DNA of 64,000 bases, from the NCBI RefSeq assembly GCF_963082655.1, contig NC_081553.1, positions 128,307,736 through 128,371,735 of the forward strand. The letters run 5' to 3'. The stretch comes from Stomoxys calcitrans (taxonomy: Eukaryota; Arthropoda; Insecta; Diptera; Muscidae). Numbering within the stretch: position 1 is the stretch's first letter; each line of letters opens with the position of its first letter. Below are positions 9,401 to 21,143 of the stretch, piece by piece. Below the pieces are notes generated by a model. The model was not told the origin of the DNA, did no database searches, and saw only the letters and a list, made by a program, of their open reading frames with translations. A program made the translations under genes and the position numbers.

Positions 9401-11945
9401 ATAATAATAATGATGACAATAATATTTTTAATATTTAAAAAACGAACATATAATTGATATATCGTTTGATTGATAATAACAAAAAAAAAAAAAATGAAAC
9501 AAAAAATATAGAACTGAACGGTGAAAACAAACGCATGCAGTTACAAGTCTTATTACAAGAACGCGCGTAATGTTGTTGGAGCGTATTTAGCGGCGAGCAA
9601 GTGAGCGCGTAATGCAACGATTGCGAACTAAAATGAAAACGATGTAAAAAAGAATCATGGCAATAACGTTAAAACGCGTTAAATTTGACAAATAGCAAAA
9701 AAAAAAAAACACTGAAACAGAACAACACAGCACTCAGAACAGACTTCAACATGGACAGAACACATCGAGCAGAGAGACAGACAGAGCGAGCGCCTGGAGT
9801 GACAGTGCAAGAGAGAGAGAGCGAACGGCAGGCAAAGCACACCACACCAGACCAGACCAGACCTATCAGCCGACCGACTGCGGACGAAGAAAAGTAAAGC
9901 ATGTAAGCGAAAATTTCACAAACATTCGCACGACAGCACAGAACGCAGCAAGAACAACGACAATGGCGTGCACATTTCAAAAAAAAAAAAAAAAAAACCG
10001 GGAGATGTAAAAGGAAAAACTACGACGACGACACAATGCAAAAAACGCAGCACCATACCACCGACCAACAGAAACGCACACACACTCATGACAACGATTA
10101 CATTATTGGTTATTGTTTTTGCTGTTGTGATAAAGAGTCGTTAATATTTTGATGGTGTGGAGCCGTGTTTTCCTTCTTCCAACTAAGCCATCACTACGAT
10201 AACTGAGAGCTGGTCAGTCCGTCGCGTAGCTCTCCCAACTCTCCAAAACTAATTCTGAATTTGAATTCTGTTCTGTGCTGATTTTCTCTGACACTATTTT
10301 ATGTTTTTTAATTTAGTGAATTTGCGGTTTTGGTCTCTCATCTGTGTTTCTAGGGTTTTTACAATTCGTATTTTATTTTTTAAGAAATTTAATAAAATGT
10401 AATAACACATGAAAAATTCCTTTGGCTGTATGCGTGTGTTTTTTGTTGTTTTTATATAAATGTTATTCTTGTCACACACGCGCCCACAAATGTCTGGAAG
10501 CCTATGCATGATAATTGTTACAAAGGAAGAGCGCTTAATAAACCATTATTTACAATTGTTAGGCGCGATCGGACGCTACTCGGATCGAGTCGGGCCGCGT
10601 CCGAAAATGCGTTCCGTTGCATATCGGATGCGTTGTGTTTATGCGACTGCCGCCGCCGAAGTCATTTGCAAAATTATATCACACACAGAACCCACAAAAC
10701 CAATACACAGTTGACACAAAAATATACACATACACACTAACACATCGACATGCAGTATGGTTTTGCTATTAATGCACTCACAGGCTTACTCACTCCACAT
10801 AGAACTCTGTTCATGTCCACGGTGACGTATCAGCGTCGCATACATAGTACGCGTCAGCAGCCCATAACACAACAGCTGAGTTAAGTTCTATTCTGCTGTT
10901 CTTAAAACCACCACGCACCCATACAAACGTAGCTGGAATCGAACAAAACACAACACAACACCACAACGTCAACGGCAACGACCACGACAGGCATTAACGT
11001 TAAAAAACTGCATTATTTTTTGTAAGCTTTGCTGCAGCTGCATTCTGCAAGCAGCTGCTGGCTTGACAGCGCAGCGACTAAGCACCATTGAGTTTTTTAA
11101 GCGCTGCCGTGTTGAAATAAAAAATAAAACAGCGCGCGCCATTGAATACAAGAGCAAACCATCATCACCCCATCATCATCATCATCATAATCATCGTAAT
11201 CATTACCAACTAAAACGGCATGCAACATAGAGAAAGAGAGAGAAACAGCAACCAAAACAAGAAACCCCCAACCAAAGAACAGAACGAAAATCAACAAAAC
11301 AATTCCCTAACTGTAGTACTAGCGGCGAGTATTCTCTCTGTGCCTGAGTCTATGAGTGTGGTGTGTTGGATTCTGATGCAACGGCAGACTAGGGCTGCTA
11401 CCACCATATTCAACCTTTGTCACCATCATTACTAACATCTCCACCACCAACGTTTTAAAAGAGAAGAGTAAAAGCTTAGTAGAACATCACATATACACGC
11501 ACACACACGGACACACACACACACACAAACGCGACTATACACAAGGGCCAAAATACACTAAGGAGGAGAACAGCAAAGAAGAAGCCGAATTACAACAAGT
11601 GAGTAAGAGTGCAATTTTCCCCCTATGCCTCACAATTAACCACAACCAGCCATGTTCTATGAGAAAAGGAAGAAGTAAAAAAAAAAAAAAACAAACACAC
11701 ACAGACTCAAAGAAAAGACAATGAAACACACATTTCGCATTTAGCATAAGGCAAGCGACAGACAACACAATTTGTATTGACACACTACTGTGATTATTAG
11801 GATTGCCGCTACCAAACATTAAATGCCGGCAAAAGATTCTCTGAAAACCGAATGTAGTACAAAGTTGTGGAGTTGATGTAGTCTATTGAATTTTTATAGT
11901 GGCGGTTATAAAAATAGACTGTATCGAGCCACTGATGACAAACTT
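9401..11945 (+). other. Repeat-poor island resembling promoter/5'-UTR DNA
   Basis: The base composition shifts here. The plus strand is rich in A, CA and CAA, with GAGA tracts at about 9808-9823 and 11228-11246, many ACACAC runs and TGCAGC-rich segments. Such composition is common in long dipteran 5' untranslated exons and neuronal gene promoters. A plausible splice donor, CAA|GTGAGT, occurs near 11595. There is no convincing coding frame, so the gene identity is unknown. The transcription proposal is inference from composition only. Confidence 0.35.
11494..11529. repeat. (AC)n microsatellite
   Basis: An imperfect run of AC dinucleotides interrupted by CGC and GG. Confidence 0.9.
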
Positions 11946-12654
11946 TATTTTTATACTCTACATCAATACCGTGGTACAGGGTATTATAACTTAGCGAATG
12001 TGTTTGTAACACCTAGAAGGAGGAGAGATAGATCCATTAATACATATACCGATCGACTCAGAGTCACTTTCTAATTCACTTTAGCTATGTTCTTTTACTG
12101 TCTGTCATGTTAATTTGTGTACAAACTATAGGTCGCAATTTTCATCCGTTTTCAAATTTGGTACAGGCATGGTATTCGGGCTAGGGACAAAGCCTATTGA
12201 AATTGGACAAAATCGGTTCAGATTTAAACATAGCTCCCATATATATGTTCGCCGAGTTGCAGTAATAATGCAATAAAATAGTTATTTTTTAGCCGATTCT
12301 CTCAAAATTTGGCAGGAAGAACTCTCGACATTACTGGTGAATTTTATAAAAATAGGTTCAGATTTAGATATAGCTCTCATGTATATATATGTCCGATTTT
12401 TAGAGTCACTGCAAGCATTTATTCACCAATCCATCCAAAATTTAGTACAACGCTTCCCTCTACGACGAATTTGATCGAAATCGATTCAGGTTTAATTATA
12501 GCTCCCATATATATGTTTGTCCGATTTTGAGAAATATTGCAATAAAGTGTTCATTTGGTAACCGATTCTCTCGAAATTTAGCAAGAAGGATTTTGTCTTG
12601 ACTCTCAACATTGCTGGCGGATGTAATGGAAAACGGTTCAGATTTAGATATGGC

Positions 12655-12704
<50 letters not shown>

Positions 12705-13090
12705 CCCGATTTTCTCTCCTACAGCCACTGCAAGTGCTTTTACTGACAACTACCACAATATCTGTAAAGTTTGGTCGAAATCGGTTGAGATTTAGATACA
12801 GCTCCCATTGATATATTCATCAGATTTTGATAAATATTGCAATAAAGTGGTCATTTGTTAACCGATTCTTTCGAAATTTAGCAGCAAGATTTTCGTATGA
12901 CTCTTAGTATTACTATTGAATTTCATAGAAACCGGTCCAGATTTTTATATAGCTGCCATACATGTATATCGCCCGATTTTCATTTCTAGAGCCACTGCAA
13001 GCGAATTTATTGACCAATTATGCCAAAATTGTGCATAACGCTTTCCAAACTAAGAAGTTTGGTGAAAATCGGTTCAGATTATGCTGTAAA
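11946..13090 (+). mobile_element. mini-me type C element, 3' end missing
   Basis: The 5' end reads tttttatactctacatca, with partner 'gggtattataacttagcg' and then tgtttgtaacacc. The same arrangement is found reversed at 57255-57670. Type-C monomers follow ('aaatcggttcagatttag', 'gctcccatatatatgtt', 'attgcaataaa.tg.tcattt', 'aaccgattct'). No GC-rich palindrome or ACTTGTT end is found, so the copy is 3'-truncated near 13090. Confidence 0.82.
12659..12702. repeat. (AT)22 microsatellite inside a type-C monomer
   Basis: A pure AT run of 44 bases has grown from the 'catatatat' stretch that every type-C monomer carries at this position. Confidence 0.97.
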
Positions 13091-13309
13091 TAAACTAAAA
13101 TGGGAGTTGTTGTTTTCGCACATTTAAATACCTTCTTTGGGATGGATATTTCCTTATCGCGCAAATATTACCGAACAACGTATGTACCTTAGAAATTTTT
13201 GTTGTATTTTTTTCTAGCTGTCAGCCATTTGTGTGTTGCTCTAATGATTTTTGTCATTGGACATACAAGAATACTTGGACTTTAAAAATTGTCACTTTCC
13301 GAGTTTACC

Positions 13310-13800
13310 GTATGCACTCGACCGAGCTGTTCAATAAACTGACTGCTCTATGCTCAGTCCAATCATAAAAGTAAAAAATGTTGCGTTCGAGAATGTGTAA
13401 ACACCAATGACGAGCACACAAATGTAATTATTTGCAAACCCGTGGGTCTGGATGGGATTTCTTGTATACGTACAAAGTTATGTGCAAGAGTGCGAGTATT
13501 TTTGCCAACCATATACGCTTAAATACTCACTTTTTCTCTCTAGTAGGAGAGACACAAGACAATCATTATTGGTCCGGTACACGAAAAATCGTTTGCGGCA
13601 ATCAAATAACTTTTGCAATTAAAAAGTTTTTGGCTTTGCAACAAAAGAAAGCTTATTTTACCGTAGGTGAAGCTGCTAAGGGTTACGTTCCATTATGCTA
13701 CGTTTGTCGCCAACGTGTGATTTGTTGAAGCGAAACGTCACACGGTTACAATAAAAGGAAAAATTTGCGATGAAAGTGTTTTGTTTGTCGTGATAAAGTC
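13310..13800 (-). repeat. Unclassified dispersed repeat, copy 2
   Basis: This is the reverse-complement partner of the repeat at 2520-3860, without the SINE, Jockey and 158-bp insertions. It therefore gives approximate empty sites for the first copy. No coding potential is recognised. Confidence 0.65.
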
Positions 13801-13809
13801 TCAAACATT

Positions 13810-13855
13810 TTATTTTAGTATATGGTGCTATACTAACTTCGACATTCCGTTTGTG
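13810..13855 (+). mobile_element. mini-me 5'-end scrap
   Basis: The bases 'tatatggtgctatactaact' and 'cgacattccgtttgt' match the start of type-A elements. The element stops abruptly at a LINE alpha fragment. Confidence 0.6.
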
Positions 13856-13952
13856 GATTAGGTTTTTAGGAATTCCGTACTACTTACAAAATCCTTAATT
13901 GTTTTCAATACCACTCCCCAAAGTTCGTTCATGTCTGGTATTCTGTCTCCAC

Positions 13953-14288
13953 CTAAGTGCCGGTATCTGTTAGAAGCGAATAATGACAAAGGAAAGGCTC
14001 CAACATCTCATCATCTTGCGCGCATGCCCTACACATGCTATCATTTGCCGCACCGATTTTACATAAGTGAGCTCGTAGTACTATGTGTCCCGTTATGATA
14101 CCAATAGCTATACTGACCTCCTTCTTGATTCCTTTCAGTAATAGCCTCGTCTTCTCAAGATCTGGATCCCCCCATAGGATTTTTACCGTCCTACCGACAG
14201 TTTCGCTGTTCCACAATGTTGCATGCGCATTCGTCGCCCACTCCCTTAACTCGGACTGCGTCGACCCGAAAGGCTTCGGGTTGACCAA
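13953..14288 (-). pseudogene. LINE alpha ORF2 C-terminal domain
   Basis: The translated segment includes MVNPKPFGSTQSELREWA, then KTRLLLKGIKKEVSIAIG, then IITGHIVLRAHLCKIGA, and a cysteine cluster MCRACAQDDE. GH-x-xLR-x-HL and CRxC followed by a downstream histidine are typical of the tail of RNase H-bearing LINEs. A further frame shift is needed to read the last residues (RYRHLGGD...DMNELWG) toward 13860. It is non-functional. Confidence 0.82.
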
Positions 14289-14450
14289 TTTTATGACGGT
14301 AGTCTTCTGGCCTTCAACGCAAAATCATATGCCCTTTCATTTCCCCTTATTTCGTTATGGCCCGGCACCCAAACGATTCCTCAGAGAAGGCGTTAATCTC
14401 CTTTTTACACTGAAAGACTGTTCGTGACAATTTTACTGCCGGTAAAGATG

Positions 14451-14769
14451 GTAGGAGGCCACCGTAGCGCAGAGTTTAGCATGTCCGCCTATGACGCTGA
14501 ACGCCTGGGTTCGAATCCTGGCGAGACCATCAGAAAAATTTTTCAGCGGTGGTTTTCCCCTCGTAATGCTGGCAACATTTGTGAGGTACTGTGCCATGTA
14601 AAACTTCTCTCCAAAGAGTTGTCGCACTGCGGAACGCCGTTCGGACTCGGCTATAAAAAGGAGGTCCCTTATCAATGAGCATAAATTTGAATCGGACTGC
14701 ACGCATTGATATGTGAGAAGTTTGCCCCTGTTCCTTAGTGGAATGTTCATGGGGAAAATTTGCATTTGC
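14451..14769 (+). mobile_element. tRNA-derived SINE, full length
   Basis: This is the best-preserved copy. An A box (TAGCGCAGAG, 14465-14474) and a perfect B box (GGTTCGAATCC, 14508-14518) mark the tRNA-like head, expected to be an internal RNA polymerase III promoter. The body contains 'tgccatgtaaaacttctc', 'ggactcggctataaaaagg' and 'gcccctgttccttagtgg'. The tail is 'aaaatttgcatttgca'. The 7-bp target duplication AAAGATG lies at 14444-14450 and 14770-14776. It inserted into the RNase H region of LINE alpha, so it is younger than that LINE. The parental tRNA cannot be assigned safely. Confidence 0.93.
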
Positions 14770-15132
14770 AAAGATGTTCACACTTCATGCATTCCGTGAT
14801 CGCCCGGATCTCGGCTTGCAGGACCGTATTATGGTCAGGCAGTCTAAATCAAATATCAGTCCATGGGTTCTCAATGTAAACCCCCAGGCCCACTCTGTCC
14901 TCTTGCTTTGACTCATACGTGTAACATAATCCTTCAGATGACGATACTAGGGTTCCATTAATCCAAGACTGTGCCTATGGCAGCAGTGCCTCGCACCCAA
15001 CTTCAAGGTTCATCTCAGGTACCCGAACGGAGACCTCTTCACTTTCTTCCAGGTTTCCTATCGTCGCTTCGATTATACTGCGATGGTATGAGGTGCTCCC
15101 ATCCTCAAACCATTCTCTTATCGGCTTCATAG

Positions 15133-15342
15133 TCACATAGTGGTTGTCTCACACCTAATCTGTATGTCAATGGGTCGGATATCTAGAATAGTCTCCAGTG
15201 CCCCAGTGGGCGTGGTACTCATCGCTCCACCTATGCCAAGACAACATGTTCTCTGAACCTGTTGTATGGTCCTTGTGTTGCACTTTTTCTCCATAGCAGT
15301 CCACCAAACCACAGAGGCGTAAGTAATTATTGGTCTAATCAC
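15133..15342 (-). pseudogene. LINE alpha reverse transcriptase, post-palm segment
   Basis: The frame reads MIRPIITYASVVWWTAMEKK, then QQVQRTCCLGIGGAM, then ALETILDIRPIDIQ. This conserved block follows the catalytic palm in alpha (compare 46588-47004). Upstream and downstream parts lie in other frames. Confidence 0.85.
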
Positions 15343-15450
15343 GATCCTGTAGAGCCAATGGACTATCCCGTCTACATAGTGATCAACATCTGTGAGCCTT
15401 CTCAGTGCGCTCCAGAATGTGACACTTCCAATTCAGTTTCCTGTCCAAGA

Positions 15451-16439
15451 TAACATATGTTAAAATACAAGACAAAACAAAAATTAACGCTTAAAAATGC
15501 CAAGAGCTATATTGGACTACATTACATTACTTCAATATTTCAATGTCGTTAAATTTTGCAATGCCATATTAAAAGAGCTTATTAATTATTTTCTAATCAA
15601 ATTTTTTTTTTTTTTGAGTGATAAGCTACTGAAATAACCAAAAATGGCAGCTCTGGCGATGATTAACAATCCATAATATTTATTCTCACATATTGTTCTA
15701 TGTTGCGCTCTGCTGCATGAGTCTGAAAGCTTCAACAGTCAAACCTTGTTGCATGTTGTAAATGCAGCATTTTGTTTCGTTTTTTTTTCAGTTTTTCAGT
15801 TTTTTCTTTGCAATTTGAGTTGTAAACAAACTCAACATTTGAGTGTTCTCCAAGTCAGAGTGCAAGAAAGCCGAATGAGTGTAATTGCTCTGAGCTGGAA
15901 ATCGCCCTGAAAACATTCATGGCCACAGGTTGTTTTTTCGAACGAGAAGAGACATGCAATTGTTTTTGTTTTGTGTTTTATTTCTTTGTTACCTCTCTCT
16001 CTCTCTCTTTGGGAGTAATTAGGGGTTTGTGTAATTAATGTCGTTAAAGACAAACTGTCAGAGACTTTGGCATAATATTTTAACCCGGAAACTTTTAAGC
16101 TGTAATTACTATATTCTGTAGTATCTGAGAGAGTATCTGTAACTAGCACTTGGTATTTGAGGGCATTTTGTAAAGATGTTGCAAATGAAGCTGAACAGAA
16201 TAGAATGCACAACAATTCGCTTCCAATTCATGGTCATAGACACTAAAACAAATTTTGGCAATTAGGTTTAGCCTGAATAGAATTTAATGAAGTAGCAACA
16301 ATTTGCATTTGCCCACCCAGAATTTTAATGGTAATTATTATTAATGGAATATGTCATGCCGAAATAGCATTTTCTTGAAGGCTCAAACATAACAGTTCTA
16401 ATGACTAACCTTTTTGTCTTTATGTGTAAGTAAACTATT
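15451..16439. other. AT-rich stretch, no genes seen
   Basis: Contains a T tract near 15602, a short (CT)n run near 15990-16010 on the plus strand and small incidental frames. No element or gene is recognised. Confidence 0.5.
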
Positions 16440-16571
16440 TACTGTGCCCTTGAACAAACTGCGATACCGAGGACACGCAGATACGAGGGCTTCTCAAAGA
16501 CCAATAGACGACTTTGCCATTTCCTTGTGGGATTAAAAGGGCTATACTTAAGAAGCGTATAGCTTCTGCTA

Positions 16572-17168
16572 GTGTCCGATGTTGGCGGCGAAGAGGATAC
16601 CGCAGAACCAATCTCTGATGATGGTATAGAATGTTTACCTCCTAGCCAGAATGAGGTCCAAGTAGCAGTAACCCGACTAAAGAACAACAAGGCAGCAGGA
16701 GCCGACGGGTTACCCGCTGAACTATTTAAGACCGGAGGCGACACGCTGATAAGGCGTACGCATCAGCTTATCTGCGCAATCTGGCTAGCAGAACGCATAA
16801 CCGATGATTTGAACCTCAGCCGATGATTGGAACCTCAGCATACCGTACACAAGAAAGGAGACAAGACGGAATGTGCCAACTACAGAGGAATAAGTCTCCT
16901 CCCCATCGCATACAAGATACTCTCGAGCGTACTGTGTGAAAGTTTAAAACCTAAAGTCAATGAGATAATTGGGCCCTATCAATGCGGCTTTAGACCTGGT
17001 AAATCCACCCTGAACCAGATATTCACACTGCGTCAAATCCTGGAAAAGACCCGAGAAGGACAAATCAACACCTACCATCTCTTTGTCGACTACAAAGCCG
17101 CCTTCGATACTCCTTTACGTTCAAAGGTATTTCAAGCCATGTCTGAGTTTGGTATCCCTGCAAAATAA
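16572..17168 (+). pseudogene. RTE-like reverse transcriptase, fingers and palm
   Basis: Readable motifs are LKNNKAAGADGLPAELFK, GDKTECANYRGISLLPIAYK, GPYQCGFRPGKSTLNQIF and LFVDYKAAFDTP. The last is the first catalytic-aspartate motif (F-x-D-Y-K-A-A-F-D). The frame continues through an internal TGA at 16824-16826 and ends at a nonsense TAA, after which the same frame resumes (RLCRLTLADTRSSVRIG). Confidence 0.9.
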
Positions 17169-17355
17169 ATAAGACTCTGCAGGCTGACACTTGCTGATAC
17201 GCGTTCCTCAGTAAGAATAGGAAAGAATCTCTCCGAACCATTTAATACCAAACGAGGTTTCAGACAAGAACACAGCCTATCGTGTGATCTCTTAAATATC
17301 TTGCTGGAGAAGATTATAGGCTTATTATATAGGCACAATAATCACAAGAGATCAC

Positions 17356-18052
17356 ATGCTACTCGCCTATGCCGACGACATCGACATCATAGGTCGCTCA
17401 CCAGAAGTAGTAACTGCAGCCTTTGAAAGAATCGAAAGAGAGTCAGTGAAAATGGGTCTGGCAGTAAATGGAGATAAGACGAAATGGAAAAAGAAAATAG
17501 AGAAAGTTGGGAACCACAACTTTGAGATAGTCAGTAACTTTATGTACCTCGGCACCCCCGTACCCGAAACGAATGACACCAGCTTTGAGATTAAGCGAAG
17601 AATAATACTGGCAAACAGATGCTACTTTGGACTAAGTAAGCAGTTTAGCAACAAGGTGACTTCACGACAGACGAAGATTACACTATACCAGACACTGATA
17701 CTACCCGTGCTGTTATATGGTTCTGAAGCATGGGTACTTGTGAAAGCAGATGAGGCAGTACTTGGAGTATTTGAGAGAAAGATTCTTCGTAATATATGGA
17801 CCAGTTTGCGCTAACGGAGAACGGAGGCGACGTAAGAACCACGAGCTGTATGAGAACGATAGCATAGTTACACGCATCAAAATACAACGGCTGCGTTGGC
17901 TAGGTCATGTTGTCAGAATGGATGAAGAGGCTCCAGCAAAGAAGTCTATTGAAGGCAAGCACGGTGGTACACGCAAACCCGGAAGACCAAAAGCCCGATG
18001 GAAAGATCAAGTTGTGGGAGACACCTCGAAACTTGGTGTCAGAGATTTTTGA
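17356..18052 (+). pseudogene. RTE-like reverse transcriptase, YADD and C-terminal region
   Basis: It begins MLLAYADDIDIIGRSPEVV, so the catalytic YADD box is intact. It continues with GLAVNGDKTKW, YLGTPVP, LILPVLLYGSEAWVL and FERKILRNIW. A frameshift near 17805 leads into IQRLRWLGHVVRMDEEAPAK and GGTRKPGRPKARWKDQV, the tail typical of this group. A one-base shift before the YADD segment separates it from the upstream palm. Confidence 0.9.
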
Positions 18053-18161
18053 ATCAGCGCAAAAGATCGAGGCGCTTGAAAAGGTATTCTACGTTCGGCT
18101 AGTGGAACAAATATTCTGTCATAGCCAATTAAAGTAAAGTAAGTAAGTACTTAAGAAGCGT

Positions 18162-19242
18162 CTTCTAAAGACGAAAAACTATGGGCCACACCTTGGAATC
18201 AGTCAGCAGAGTGTTTGATGGAGGATCAAGCGTTATCAGAATAGGATCTGGAGAGCACTATGATCCCAGCTTCTGGTGACACTGTTCTCAGAAGGCAGAG
18301 GCCACTAGATGTTGACATGTCATGAGAAGTCGACGACAATGAAAGCGAGATATGATTACCTACGTAAGTTTTTAGGAAAACCCCAAACCGAACTCGCCAG
18401 AGGAAGAAGGGACTCATACGACTTAACTGCGGCATTGGTGGAATTGAAGATTGCGGCCATAGACATCGCAGCTCTACCGCCATCGAGGAATATGGGGGCG
18501 GGCTAAGCATAAATCAACCCTCCAAAAAGAAGAGCGGAAGGGTAAAGAAGATAAATGCTACCCTGCCACCATCTATTTCGCAGCAGACTACTTGTCTAAA
18601 CTACCTACGGCGATTTGTATGGGCATGGCAGTTGGAAAAATTCCCTCCGGAATGACAACAGCCCAACTAACTGGAAACTTTTGGATACAAAGTTGCTAAA
18701 ATGCATGCTCTGGGATTCACGGAGCAGCAATGACACATAGTTTGAGGTAACCCATTGGAAGAACGGAGTCAAGGTTATCGTTTGTATAACCAGAAGTTGG
18801 CGGAATTTATGCATTGAGCAATAGATAACGTTAATTGATTCTGGCCAGGGGCCTATCCGCACAATGGTGACAACATGGACCGAAGGAATTGAGTTGATTT
18901 GCTAAAGTTATTCTTATGAAGGCAGCTACCCTCGGGATGCTTCCTAAATTACATAGTAGCTGACACTAGTATATCTGTCAAACTTGAAATGAAAGCTACA
19001 TGATATTTGCTTTATTGACATCTCATATATGGTTTACAAGTCACCAAAAGCATTTATAGTGTGAAAGAAAAAACTAGTTGAAGGTAAGGCTTTACAAGTA
19101 CCTAAAGGCACACGATCTTATACCTTATCAAAGTTAAACTCGAAAGAGAAAAGAAGTTGTTGCGCTTGCACGAACATGATGAATTTCCGAACAACGAATT
19201 CACTGACACAAAAAATTCCCCAACTGAGCAACTTGTAAACTT
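18162..19242 (+). other. Unassigned decayed coding-like sequence
   Basis: This sequence and 16440-16544 were contiguous before the RTE-like insertion. The plus strand has GC-balanced stretches with short frames such as KARYDYLRKFLGKPQTELAR and THWKNGVKVIVC, suggesting a decayed ORF1 of an unidentified LINE or a host pseudogene. I cannot name it. Confidence 0.35.
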
Positions 19243-19795
19243 AAACAAGTAAAAACGTTCTAAGTTCGACCGGGCCGAATCTTGGGTGCCCAATACCATG
19301 GATTCCGCTAAAAATGTAATCCCTTTTAACTGAGTTTGTATTTTAATTATTTTGTAGCAATCAAATCGGGTATTGATTGAGGCTTCAGTGGTCTCAAGGA
19401 GTCATATTGAACGATTCGGTAAAACTTGGCACTGATGTTGTAAACCATAGGATAGGTTTTTGGGTCACATTTCACCCATATCAGGTGAAAATTTAGGCTT
19501 CTAGGGACTCAAGAAGACATAACCGGGGGTTGGTTTAAATGGAGCTATAACTGTTTATAAACCGATTCAGATCGTACTTGGCATGAATGTTAAAAGTCAT
19601 ATCACAAGTCTTTGCACCAAATTTTAGCCAAATCGAATGAACACTGAGGCTTCTAATGGCTCAAGAAGTCAAACGGCGATCGGTTTATATGGGGCTATTA
19701 CTGTTTAGAGACCGATTCGGATCATATTTGGCATGGATACTGGCAGTCATTTCACAAGTCTTTCGTCTAATTTTCAGCTAAATTCAGCCGCCGTA
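19243..19795 (-). mobile_element. mini-me-like element, type D, 5' end missing
   Basis: The minus strand ends in the usual GC palindrome and ACTTGTTT terminus (seen on the plus strand as aaacaagtaaaaacg, then gttcgaccgggccgaatc). The internal monomers differ from A-C ('gaggcttctaatggctcaag', 'tcggtttatatggggctatt', 'ccgattcggatcatatttgg') but keep the AACCGAT/ATCGGTT core. Confidence 0.75.
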
Positions 19796-19916
19796 TTCAT
19801 TCTAGATCTCTCTTAAACCTATTATTTCAGAGATATAGCTGTGCAACTGAATGCAACTTCTTATATGCCGCTTTTCATTATTTGAAAAGGATTACCAAAC
19901 TCTTGAATGGTTGTTA

Positions 19917-21121
19917 TAACCTCCACCATAGTATGGGGGGTATACCAATTTCGTTATTCGTCGTTTGAAACACCTTGATATATGCACCTAAGACCCCACA
20001 ATGTACATTTAATCTTGATCGTCATAACATTTTACGTCGATCTAGCCATGTCCGTCTGTCGAAAGCACGCTAACTTTCGAAGGAGTAAAGCTAGCCGCTT
20101 GAAATTTTGCACAAATACTTCTTATCAGTGTAGGTCCGTTGGGATTGTAAATGGGCCAAATCTGTCCATGTTTTGATATAGCTGCTATATAAGCCGATCT
20201 TGGGTCTTGAATTGAGCATCTAGAGGGCGCAATTGTTATCCGATTTTGCTGAGATTTTGCAGTAGGTGTTTTGGTATCACTTCCCACAACTGTGCAAGTA
20301 TGGTTAAAATCCGTTCATAACCTGATATAACTGCCATATAAACCGATCTTCGGTCTTGACTTCTTGAGGCACTATAGGACGCAATTCTCACCTGCTTTGG
20401 CTGAAATTTTGCATGAAGTTGTTTGTTACGACTTCTGTGTTAAGTATGGTCTAAATCGGTCTATAGCCTGATATAACTGCCATATAAACCGATCTTGGAT
20501 CTAGACTTCTTCAACTACTGGAGGGCGCAGTTCTCATCCGATTTGGCTGAAATGAAGTATTTTGTTATGACTACCAACATTTGCGATAAATATGGTTCAA
20601 ATTGATACATAACCTGATATAGCTTCCATATAAACCGATCTGGGATCTTGACTTCTAAATCCTCTAGAGGGCGCTATTCTTATCCGATTTTGCTGAAGTT
20701 TTGTACAACGGCCTTCAATAGACGTGTCCAATATGGGCTTAATCGATCTATAGCTTGATACAGCTCCCATATAAAACGATCTCCCGAACATGCTTCTTGT
20801 GCTCCTACAAGGCGCAATTCTTGCCCAATTTCAGTAAGAATTGCGCCTTGTAGGGGCACAAGAAGCATATTCGGGAGATTAATATGGGAGCCGTATCAGG
20901 CTATTGATCGATTCTTCTACTTCTAGATCGATGGCTTCTACTATGGTCTTCAACATTCAGTTTACTTATGGTCAGAATCAGACTATAGCTTGATATATCT
21001 CCAATAGCATAACAATTCTTTTCCATTATTCTTTCTTGCCTAAAAAAGATACCGCGCAAAGAACTCGACGAATGCGATCCATGGTGAAGGGTATATAAGA
21101 TTCGGAGCGTTCTTACTTGTT
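19917..21121 (+). mobile_element. mini-me type A with damaged 3' hairpin
   Basis: It starts at ataacctccaccatagtat and has type-A monomers throughout. The 3' end reads agattcgg, then directly agcgttcttacttgttg. One arm of the GC palindrome has been deleted. An inverted duplication lies at 20741-20913. Confidence 0.87.
20741..20913. repeat. Inverted duplication (about 80-bp arms, 13-nt spacer)
   Basis: Arm 20741-20822 (starting aatcgatctatagcttgata) is repeated in reverse complement at 20836-20913, separated by 'gcccaatttcagt'. Arms differ at a handful of positions. One monomer of the mini-me was copied back on itself. Confidence 0.9.
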
Positions 21122-21143
21122 GACATTATTTTCATTTTTTTTT

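Larger units (their letters stand above)
13856..15450 (-). mobile_element. LINE alpha fragment, minus strand, split by a SINE
   Basis: The minus strand carries, from right to left, the end of the RT domain, an RNase H region and the C-terminal domain of a non-LTR retrotransposon. The same protein family is found at 42560-47545. The SINE at 14451-14769 cuts the RNase H region. Multiple frameshifts are present. An RNase H after the RT fits the LOA, R1 or I groups better than Jockey. The exact clade needs a tree. Confidence 0.85.
16559..18147 (+). mobile_element. RTE-like LINE, 5'-truncated, with 14-bp target duplication
   Basis: The target duplication TACTTAAGAAGCGT is at 16545-16558 and 18148-18161. 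The 3' end finishes in a short AAGT-type repeat (taaagtaaagtaagtaag). The insert holds most of a reverse transcriptase and its C-terminal tail but no endonuclease. Three lesions are readable: an imperfect tandem 20-bp duplication at 16801-16839 that brings in TGA, a TAA at 17166, and a one-base frameshift near 17355. Confidence 0.9.

Noticed and set aside
9669..9980. A 103-codon cysteine- and phenylalanine-rich frame on the minus strand
   Set aside because: It is the complement of an A-rich, GAGA-containing stretch; its tail is translated poly(T). Not a credible protein.
12496..12811. Open frames containing long IYIYIY runs
   Set aside because: Translation of the (AT)22 microsatellite.
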